Shown here piece by piece: positions 8,411 to 14,386 of a stretch of 64,000 bases of DNA. Origin of the DNA: an uncultured Bacteroidota bacterium (GTDB lineage Bacteria > Bacteroidota > Bacteroidia > Flavobacteriales > Flavobacteriaceae). Both the position numbers and the translations under genes were made by a program. Under the pieces are notes generated by a model. It was given only the letters and a program-made list of their open reading frames with translations, did not search any database and had not been told where the DNA came from. Every line of letters begins with the position of its first letter. Position 1 is the stretch's first letter. Where the stretch lies: positions 80,356 to 144,355 of the forward strand of contig CABXKB010000001.1 in the NCBI GenBank assembly GCA_902512755.1, read 5' to 3'.

Positions 8411-8464
8411 GCATATCCTCTTCATTAAGTTCAGGAAGAAAAACACGGAGTAGAGATATTGTAG
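8411..8464 (+). repeat. Dispersed repeat, copy A
   Basis: This 54-bp unit begins GCATATCCTCTTCATTAAGT, continues through the core AACACGGAGTAGAGATATTG, and matches copy B at 9253-9306 with two differences. A degenerate copy C lies at 10122-10174 and an inverted copy D at 11541-11590. Copy A lies just past the 3' end of the minus-strand DUF218 gene. Confidence 0.85.
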
Positions 8465-8476
8465 TTTTTAGGTATA

Positions 8477-9211
8477 TTAAATTCTATAATATAATCGTCC
8501 TAAAACTTCTCTTAATGCTATTTCGGTTTTTCTTAAACCCCCTGAACTTGCTATAAAATCTATAAAGTTCCAACTTAATTTTGGCGGGGTTTTAAAATCA
8601 ACTTTGTAAGGAATTACAATATGCCCTTGTTTTTCAAATAGTGATTTTGCTCTACTCATATGAAACGCAGAAGTAACGAGAATAATAGTTCTTTTATTTC
8701 CAATTAAATCTGTTACTGCATATGATTCATCAGATGTATTTAATACTTCTTTTGTAATTAAAATATCCTCTTTTTTAACGCCGAACCTTATAGCATATTC
8801 CTTTAAAATATCGCCTTCAGATGTTTTTGTCTTGTTGTATGGAGATTTTCCTCCTGTGAAAATAATTATATTTGATTTATTAAAATTATAAAGTTCAATA
8901 CCTTTAAAAAATCTGTCAGTATCCCCCCATTCTATCTTATAATCATTCTCAAATTCATTTATTCTCATTATCCCACTTAATACGACAATTGCATCAGCTT
9001 TATTTTGATTTTCAAACTTTCCGAATTCATACTCACCCTCAACTTGTTTCATTATGAGATTTGAAAAAATAGGTGTTGATACAACATAAAATAAAAAAAG
9101 AGAGTAATAAGTTAATTTCTTGAAACCCTTGAAAGTGCTGAAAAGAATTATTAAAATAAATACCATTATAGGCATTACAAAAAGGGGAAGTATTTTGTGA
9201 AGAAATATCAT
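8477..9211 (-). CDS. DUF218 (YdcF/SanA/ElyC family) membrane-anchored protein
   Basis: This 244-residue protein has two N-terminal membrane helices (about residues 8-28 and 33-53) and then the DUF218 domain: DAIVVLSG near residue 74, TGGKSPYNKTKTSEGDIL, LNTSDESYAV and VTSAFHMSRAKSLF. Family members such as SanA and ElyC affect envelope integrity, and ElyC has been tied to peptidoglycan/enterobacterial common antigen lipid-carrier metabolism; the exact activity here is unknown. The gene lies alone on the minus strand between repeat copies A and B, in the accessory stretch after tRNA-His. Confidence 0.85.
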   Translation of the reverse strand: MIFLHKILPLFVMPIMVFILIILFSTFKGFKKLTYYSLFLFYVVSTPIFSNLIMKQVEGEYEFGKFENQNKADAIVVLSGIMRINEFENDYKIEWGDTDRFFKGIELYNFNKSNIIIFTGGKSPYNKTKTSEGDILKEYAIRFGVKKEDILITKEVLNTSDESYAVTDLIGNKRTIILVTSAFHMSRAKSLFEKQGHIVIPYKVDFKTPPKLSWNFIDFIASSGGLRKTEIALREVLGRLYYRI

Positions 9212-9252
9212 AACGTTTTTTGACCTAAATTAAATAAATAATTATATCAATA

Positions 9253-9306
9253 GCATATCCCCTTCATTAAGTTAAGGAAGAAAAACACGGAGTAGAGATA
9301 TTGTAG
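9253..9306 (+). repeat. Dispersed repeat, copy B
   Basis: The second near-identical 54-bp copy has the same core AACACGGAGTAGAGATATTG as copy A. The similarity to copies C and D continues a little further, through GTAGAGTTTTTTATATTAG to 9321, which resembles a -7 element 28 bp before the ATG of the next gene. Confidence 0.85.
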
Positions 9307-9348
9307 AGTTTTTTATATTAGCAACTTATTAATCATAAATCAATTAAA

Positions 9349-10080
9349 ATGAAAAAATTATTTTTATTAAGCATTTTACTGCTAATTACAAATCTTGCTG
9401 GAGCTCAGGTCATACAAGCTAGAGTTTTAGATATTGAACCTATGAATTTAGAAAAAATGAAATCAGCAGTTGCTGAAAAAACTAAATTATATAATTCAAA
9501 AGAGGGTTCTACAAGGTTTTCAACATTTGAAATTCTATCTGGGCCAAATGCAAATAATTTATGGAGAGTACAACACGGAGAAGAAATTGGTGATTTTGAT
9601 TCATCTGTAAGTAAAGAAGAATTAGATTATTGGTGGAAAACAACTGGAAAGTTACACACACCTCTTGCAAATCGCTTTTGGTATTTAAATAAAGACGCAA
9701 CATATATCCCCGATGGTTATAAAAGACTGAATCATAGAAGAGTAATTATTTATAAGTTAATCCCAGGTAAAGAAAAAGATTTTTGGAGGTACAGAACCAG
9801 ATTATCAGTTGCAATGAAACAAGCTGGATGGAAAAACAGAGTAGGTGTTATGTCGTGTATGTCGGGATGCAATGGTAGTTGGGTGATGGTTAGATATCAT
9901 CATAAAGACTTAGCTTCAATGCAAGATGAAAATTCTAATATGTTTTCAAATGTCGTGGATAAATACAATGAGCTCTATGGTAAAGAGTCCTATGATGACG
10001 ATTACTTGAATATCCAATTATCAGTGTCTGAAAATATTTCACACTTTCAAAAGCTATTACCAGAGTTAAGCTCAAGATAA
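9349..10080 (+). CDS. Exported protein of unknown function with two related halves
   Basis: Residues 1-19 form a signal peptide (MKKLFLLSILLLITNLAGAQ), so the product is exported. The mature part shows two halves of similar plan, about residues 20-120 and 125-235. Each begins with a beta-strand-like segment (VIQARVLDIEP; HRRVIIYKLIPG), then a charged helix, and a Trp-containing strand (NNLWRVQHG; GSWVMVRYHH). This resembles tandem dimeric alpha/beta barrel (ABM-like) domains, but that is inference. GVMSCMSGCNGSW contains a Cys pair. I do not recognise the family. Upstream (ATAAATCAATTAAAATG) and downstream flanks match those of the next gene, although the proteins are unrelated. Confidence 0.7.
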   Translation: MKKLFLLSILLLITNLAGAQVIQARVLDIEPMNLEKMKSAVAEKTKLYNSKEGSTRFSTFEILSGPNANNLWRVQHGEEIGDFDSSVSKEELDYWWKTTGKLHTPLANRFWYLNKDATYIPDGYKRLNHRRVIIYKLIPGKEKDFWRYRTRLSVAMKQAGWKNRVGVMSCMSGCNGSWVMVRYHHKDLASMQDENSNMFSNVVDKYNELYGKESYDDDYLNIQLSVSENISHFQKLLPELSSR

Positions 10081-10093
10081 ATAATTATTATAA

Positions 10094-10117
10094 GCCCTCC
10101 CAAGCGGAGGGTTTTTT
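10094..10117 (+). terminator. Intrinsic terminator
   Basis: CCCTCC (10095-10100) pairs with GGAGGG (10106-10111) and is followed by six T. The hairpin and the ATTACAGTTCAG that follows recur after the next gene at 11019-11056. Confidence 0.85.
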
Positions 10118-10121
10118 ATTA

Positions 10122-10174
10122 CAGTTCAGTAAGAAAAAAAAGGAGTAGAAATATTACAGAGTTCCTTATATTTG
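10122..10174 (+). repeat. Dispersed repeat, degenerate copy C
   Basis: CAGTTCAGTAAGAA, GGAGTAGAAATATTACAGAG and TCCTTATATTTG align with copies A and B with scattered substitutions over about 50 bp. It lies between the terminator of one gene and the start of the next. Confidence 0.65.
10167..10174 (+). promoter_or_regulatory. -7 element of the TPR lipoprotein gene
   Basis: TATATTTG matches the Bacteroidota -7 consensus TAnnTTTG exactly and lies at the 3' end of repeat copy C, 24 bp before the ATG. No clear -33 TTG is visible at the expected distance. Confidence 0.4.
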
Positions 10175-10198
10175 AACACTAAACATAAATCAATTAAA

Positions 10199-10999
10199 AT
10201 GAAAAAAATTCTTCTAATCTTATTTACAGGTCTAATGATATCGGCATGTAATAATCCTCAAAAAACATCATCTAAGTTTTCAGCGCCAGGACCAGGAAAA
10301 TACATTGAATGGTTTGGTAATAATGAAATGGCAAATGAATTTGCTATGATTGGAATGAGACACTTTATGAATGCTGAACAAGAAAAAGCTTATGCTTTTT
10401 TCGAAACAGCTCTTTCTTACGATTCTTCAATGTTTGCTCCACATGTTTGCCTAGCGGAAATGTCTTTAGACGGTTCTGAAAAACAAGAATACCATATATC
10501 GCAAGCGAAAAAGAATGTTGCAGAAAATAATGAGACATCTAAGGTTTTTGTTTCAATTTTAGACCAGAAGCCTGATGGTTACTGGGGCTATTTTGATTCC
10601 TCAAATGCGCATGAACTTTGGAAAAAAATGCATGAGCTTGAACCAAAAGGAAACTTCATAAAACAATTCTATGCGTGGACTATGAAAGATAAAGAACAAA
10701 GTATCGCAACTATTAATAAGTTTATAGCTAACGCAAAAACAAATAATGAGTCTTATGAAAATCTACTTAACCTTTTGGGGTACAAATTGATGTCAAAAGG
10801 TGATATGGAAGGTGCTGAAAAAGTATTTTTAGACTATATTAAAGCCTACCCTGACGGATATAATGCATATGACTCAATGGGAGAATACTATTTAAAAAAT
10901 GAAATGAATGAACCTGCAAAAGAGATGTACATGAAAGCTCTTGAAAAATATCAGTTTGCAAATAATGCGCGCAACGTAATTTCAAAAATGAGGGAATAA
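10199..10999 (+). CDS. Tetratricopeptide-repeat lipoprotein of unknown function
   Basis: The 266-residue product starts with a lipoprotein signal (MKKILLILFTGLMISAC, lipid-bearing Cys17). TPR-like helix pairs are visible at about residues 48-85 (AEQEKAYAFFETALSYDSSMFAPHV) and 190-260 (LLGYKLMSKGDMEGAEKVFL; GEYYLKNEMNEPAKEMYMKA). The protein is probably anchored in the envelope and mediates protein contacts; no enzymatic motif was found. ATG 10199 gives the proper signal peptide; a TTG at 10172 would add nine residues and overlap the -7 element. It stands alone between two terminators. Confidence 0.8.
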   Translation: MKKILLILFTGLMISACNNPQKTSSKFSAPGPGKYIEWFGNNEMANEFAMIGMRHFMNAEQEKAYAFFETALSYDSSMFAPHVCLAEMSLDGSEKQEYHISQAKKNVAENNETSKVFVSILDQKPDGYWGYFDSSNAHELWKKMHELEPKGNFIKQFYAWTMKDKEQSIATINKFIANAKTNNESYENLLNLLGYKLMSKGDMEGAEKVFLDYIKAYPDGYNAYDSMGEYYLKNEMNEPAKEMYMKALEKYQFANNARNVISKMRE

Positions 11000-11018
11000 T
11001 AAGAACAAATAATTATAT

Positions 11019-11046
11019 AAACCCTCCACTTGGGAGGGTTTTTTAT
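11019..11046 (+). terminator. Intrinsic terminator after the TPR lipoprotein gene
   Basis: AACCCTCC (11020-11027) pairs with GGAGGGTT (11033-11040), with a T run behind. Its sequence and 3' flank repeat those of the terminator at 10094. Confidence 0.85.
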
Positions 11047-11259
11047 TACAGTTCAGAAACTTCTAATTTTCTTAAATAAGTCAACCCTATATTCTTTGAG
11101 TTAGAGCACCTTTAACTCATTGATTTTATAGACTTTAACACCTGTTGCTATACCCACTTTTGTTAGGGGTTGTTTTCAGCCCTACAAGTATAACCCTCTG
11201 TCTCTTGATGTCTTAAAAAAACTAAGAATATGCCGATGATTTAGTAGTAACTTAATCTT

Positions 11260-11427
11260 TTACGGTCTTGTATTGATAAATTCAGTTACGGTGCTTCCTT
11301 CTTTATAGGTCCCTTGTGAAGGAAAAAGATCACCTCCCTCTGGTGGATTAGACCTAACATCTACAACAAACTTTTTAGTGCAGCTAGAGAGTGAAATAAT
11401 GAAAATTAAAAGAAATAGTTTTTTGAT
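11260..11427 (-). pseudogene. Remnant of a lipoprotein gene with an InlB-type repeat
   Basis: The minus-strand frame ending at the TAA at 11260-11262 encodes IKKLFLLIFIISLSSCTKK, a clear lipoprotein signal with lipobox LSSC, and then FVVDVRSNPPEGGDLFPSQG and TYKEGSTVTEFINTRP. The mature part resembles the PEGG-x-V-P--GTY-EGS-VT repeats of flavobacterial surface lipoproteins, but it stops after about 40 residues. No ATG, GTG or TTG stands in front of the signal; the expected position is ATC at 11425-11427. Both ends therefore look lost. The rest of 11047-11685 holds only repeat copy D and a TGAGTTA/TAACTCA inverted repeat at 11097-11119. Confidence 0.6.
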
Positions 11428-11540
11428 AGTATTGGTAAATAGTTGAGTAAATGTATGAATTTTGCAGATATTGTAAATTCCAACAGTATCTAAAAGAGGT
11501 GTAAAATGTGTTACATTGAAGCGTTGATTCTACTAATGTT

Positions 11541-11590
11541 ATAAAACTCTACAATATCTCTACTCCGTGTTTCTTCCTGAACTTAATGAA
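11541..11590 (-). repeat. Dispersed repeat, inverted copy D
   Basis: Read on the minus strand it gives TTCATTAAGTTCAGGAAG, then AACACGGAGTAGAGATATTG and TAGAGTTTTAT. It lacks two A of the A run in copies A and B and is otherwise nearly identical. It points toward the lipoprotein remnant at 11260-11427. Confidence 0.8.
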
Positions 11591-11685
11591 AAGAGTTTGC
11601 GATAATTTAAATGCAGTAAATATGCAGTAAGCTATTACTTGTTGAATTCATATTTTACTATACTTTTAATTTTTAAAAAACATAA

Positions 11686-12417
11686 ATGAAATCCTTTTAC
11701 TTTATCGCTGTAATTTTTCTGTTATATATTAATATTTCGAAAGCTCAATGGCAGTATCGAACTGATGACAAACAGAATGAGATTATATCCGTCAATGATA
11801 AAAACAATAATTCATCCTTTTTGATAGAAAGAAAAAAAAATGGTAAAATTAATTTTTACATAAAAGGTGTTGGTGAAAGTGAATGTAAAATACAATCCAT
11901 TGAGTTTAGATTTGATGGAATAAAAGATGTCTTGTTATTCAAGGTTGAAAAATCAGAAGAGAAAAAATTAAAAATTTTATATGACGACATAAATGGTTTA
12001 GGTTATTTAAAGTCTTTTTCAAAATTGGTAAAGGAAAGGAATTTCATATATTCTCAATTTATCAATGTTTGTGGTATTAGCATTAATAAAAGATATAGTC
12101 TTAAAGGCTCTTCAAATGCCATAAATAAAATAAATTTGATACCATTTCTAAATAAAACAATTAAAATTACAGAAGCCAAAATGGCTAAAATTAAATTTAT
12201 TGAAAAGTCAATACCAAGATTAGAAACAAAAAATTTTCCTACTCATAGATTAAGAGATATAAATCCATTGGATATTACCGAGGTTTATTGGAAATCATAT
12301 CAAAATGACAAATATCATATTAAAATAAAACTTAAACTTAATGGTGAAAAAAGCAGAGAGCTATTTGGAAAATTCAAATTGTTTAAGCAAATTGATAAGA
12401 TTAAATCAAGGTATTAA
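11686..12417 (+). CDS. Exported protein of unknown function
   Basis: The 243-residue product has a signal peptide of about 20 residues (MKSFYFIAVIFLLYINISKA). The mature protein is rich in Lys and Ile with alternating strand-like segments and no motif I recognise. Lysine-rich segments near the C-terminus (HIKIKLKLNGEKSRELFGKF) give a positive charge. Base composition is even more AT-rich than the core genes around it. It lies alone in the accessory stretch. Its start is supported by the signal peptide; family and role are unknown. Confidence 0.6.
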   Translation: MKSFYFIAVIFLLYINISKAQWQYRTDDKQNEIISVNDKNNNSSFLIERKKNGKINFYIKGVGESECKIQSIEFRFDGIKDVLLFKVEKSEEKKLKILYDDINGLGYLKSFSKLVKERNFIYSQFINVCGISINKRYSLKGSSNAINKINLIPFLNKTIKITEAKMAKIKFIEKSIPRLETKNFPTHRLRDINPLDITEVYWKSYQNDKYHIKIKLKLNGEKSRELFGKFKLFKQIDKIKSRY

Positions 12418-12435
12418 TCAAGAGGACAATTAAGG

Positions 12436-12593
12436 ATGAATAAAAACACTTTTTTTAAAACATTATTATTCATTAATTTTTTATAGTCTCACCAGAATTT
12501 AACGTTTATAAAATAATTAAAATTCTAACACTCCTATTTCTTCAAATTATATTAATTCCCTTATTATCATTTTCCCAAGAACTTTTTTACTAG
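12436..12593 (+). pseudogene. Remnants of one or two signal-peptide-coding gene starts
   Basis: An ATG at 12436 preceded by AAGG encodes only MNKNTFFKTLLFINFL before TAG. In another frame, 12504-12593 encodes YKIIKILTLLFLQIILIPLL and SFSQELFY before TAG, a typical exported-protein leader with SFSQ cleavage site but no start codon and no mature domain. This looks like debris of deleted secreted-protein genes. Chance AT-rich frames are possible, so confidence is low. Confidence 0.35.
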
Positions 12594-12926
12594 TTCATAA
12601 TTTTAGATCGAAGGGAGGTTAAAAACAAAAACAGTGTAAATATTTAAAAATTATCTAAATAGGTTGCTTCATAGATATAGTTAATTTTTGATTTTCTTTT
12701 TGTAATTTCTTATTTCCCGGTTGAGTACAGCTTTATAATATAACTATTAAGATAATTTTTTTTATTATAATTAACTTATAATCAATATGTTAACATACAC
12801 TAATAAGTGAATTAACTTATTTATAAACATAAGTATATTATTAAATAATAAGTTTTTAAAATTTTTAATATTATTCTTATTTAGATTTAATAAAAACAAT
12901 TAAATTTGAATTTAAAATAAATATCT
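12594..12926. other. Gene-free, extremely AT-rich interval
   Basis: No coding frame is visible. The stretch 12760-12926 is almost pure A and T. A TAAATTTG at 12901-12908 matches the -7 promoter consensus and lies 18 bp before the ATG of the following gene, so the right end probably holds its promoter. Nothing else was recognised. Confidence 0.5.
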
Positions 12927-13274
12927 ATGGGAGAAGATGTTATACGAAAAAATAAATTTGGACAATTATCATATTGCAAAGATTGCGGTTTATTTCATTT
13001 AACATTTTCAAATATATTAATCGAATTGTCAGAAATAGAGTTAAGGGCATTTCATATAGTTGTTAAAGAAATAGATATTGAGTATTGGAATAATAATTCA
13101 ATTAATCAAAATTGCATAAGAATCTTCCCAATAAATACTAGTCAAAAAAATTTAGTTTTAGTTTTTGATTATCATGAGCTTGAAGCTCTAAGAGAGTTGG
13201 TAATGGTATCTAACATTAAAAGAAAAGAGTTTATTTCTTTCTCTGACATAGATTATGACATTAATTTGAATTAA
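12927..13274 (+). CDS. Small conserved-type protein, DUF6686-like (tentative)
   Basis: The 115-residue cytoplasmic protein has a CKDC motif near residue 17 (SYCKDCGLFHLTFSNILIEL) followed by SEIELRAFHIVVKEIDIEYW. The layout (CxxCxxFHLxFxN and a Ser-x-x-Glu helix) recalls a small Bacteroidota family of unknown function, probably DUF6686; I cannot confirm that. The second half (NLVLVFDYHELEALRELV) looks like an alpha/beta fold. The gene stands alone, with a -7 element just upstream and no partner. ATG 12927 is the first start. Confidence 0.6.
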   Translation: MGEDVIRKNKFGQLSYCKDCGLFHLTFSNILIELSEIELRAFHIVVKEIDIEYWNNNSINQNCIRIFPINTSQKNLVLVFDYHELEALRELVMVSNIKRKEFISFSDIDYDINLN

Positions 13275-13405
13275 ATAACTCCCTTAACGTTTTTAAAGAT
13301 ATGAAAGCTTTATAGGGTCTTTCTCTATTTATGTAAAAAAGAATATTTTGTTTAAATCACTACTTTCTTTGATATTTATTCTCTCTAAAACTTCCTTATT
13401 TACAG

Positions 13406-13429
13406 AAACGTAATTTTTTTTACGTTTTT
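13406..13429 (+). terminator. AT-rich hairpin with T tract
   Basis: AAACGTAA (13406-13413) pairs with TTACGTTT (13420-13427) around a T loop and continues into T-rich sequence. It could end transcription from the gene at 12927. The stem has little GC, so this is weak. Confidence 0.4.
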
Positions 13430-13533
13430 ATTATATTATTGATCTAAAGTGTAAATTTTATATTTACTTTTAATTTGCTGTTTTAAAAGAAACTTTTTTT
13501 ATAGCATTTCATAAATCAATTTGTTTTTTAAGC

Positions 13534-13553
13534 CGCCTATTAGGCGATTTTTT
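13534..13553 (+). terminator. Short GC hairpin followed by seven T
   Basis: CGCCT (13534-13538) pairs with AGGCG (13542-13546) around ATT and is followed by ATTTTTTT. It reads as a plus-strand terminator 10-30 bp before the end of the convergent DUF4249 gene, closing the accessory stretch. Confidence 0.6.
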
Positions 13554-13565
13554 TGTAAAATCGAT

Positions 13566-14384
13566 TTATTTAACTGTATAAAGTATTTCAGAAACTTCTG
13601 AGACTCGAAAATATCCTAATGGACTATTCTCTGGAAAGGAGAGGTTTACTATATTTCCATTTAGATTAGAATCAATCGTTTGAAAAGGACCACCTTGTTC
13701 TGTATTTTGAGAAATGAGAAGGTACCAAAATTGGTAGGCTGTTTTAGATAAGCTATATTGTCTTATTCTTACACTATCATTTTTTTCTAAACTAGAGTTT
13801 AATAATACTCCATAATATTCTGATCCATTTGAAAAATCATCACGATAAACGTTGTATTCTGGTGAAAAACGATCACTTGTAAATTCAAAATAACTATAAT
13901 TATCTTCTTCTTCTTCCACATCAATACTGTATGCTTCTATTTGGGTATTAATATTTCCAAAAAACGCAATACTATCTTGTTTAATTTTATAAATTGATGC
14001 AACAGGATTTAATACCTCAGTACCAGAATAAACTTGATCTTCAAAAAGAATTTCTAGAGTAAATTCACTGCCCAAATTAAATGGTATAGTATCTAGAGGG
14101 TTATATATTCCACTATTTTCCATTTCCATAAATTTATAAATTTTGTCATCTTCATCTCTTATATGTACTTGTGCACCATTTGCTGGAATTCTTAGGTTTT
14201 GAAAAAAAGGAGTGGTTTTGGAAAGTTTAATAAGTTGCTCAGTTTGACCATTTTCTTTTATCCAATTCAAATATCCCTCAATCACCAAACGATCATCTGA
14301 ATAATTTAAATCTAAATCAATTACCTTTTCACATGCAATAAATATGGATATCAATATTATAAAAAGGGTGTTTTTTCTATACAT
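13566..14384 (-). CDS. DUF4249 domain lipoprotein, partner of the adjacent TonB-dependent receptor
   Basis: The 272-residue product starts with a lipoprotein signal (NTLFIILISIFIACEK, Cys18). The following EKVIDLDLNYSDDRLVIEGY is the typical opening of DUF4249, a family found next to TonB-dependent receptors in Bacteroidota. The rest is beta-rich with LGSEFTLEILFEDQVYSGTE and a C-terminal GYFRVSEVSE. It is presumably a surface or periplasmic accessory subunit of the transporter encoded 2 bp upstream; the ligand is unknown. It is the last gene of the minus-strand run that begins at 19303. Confidence 0.85.
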   Translation of the reverse strand: MYRKNTLFIILISIFIACEKVIDLDLNYSDDRLVIEGYLNWIKENGQTEQLIKLSKTTPFFQNLRIPANGAQVHIRDEDDKIYKFMEMENSGIYNPLDTIPFNLGSEFTLEILFEDQVYSGTEVLNPVASIYKIKQDSIAFFGNINTQIEAYSIDVEEEEDNYSYFEFTSDRFSPEYNVYRDDFSNGSEYYGVLLNSSLEKNDSVRIRQYSLSKTAYQFWYLLISQNTEQGGPFQTIDSNLNGNIVNLSFPENSPLGYFRVSEVSEILYTVK

Positions 14385-14386
14385 AA

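Noticed and set aside
11097..11119. TGAGTTA/TAACTCA hairpin as a terminator
   Set aside because: No T tract follows on either strand, and the loop is nine bases.
8042..13565. Active transposon, prophage or integron in the accessory stretch
   Set aside because: No transposase, integrase or recombinase frame is readable on either strand, and no terminal inverted repeats or attC-like hairpins were found.
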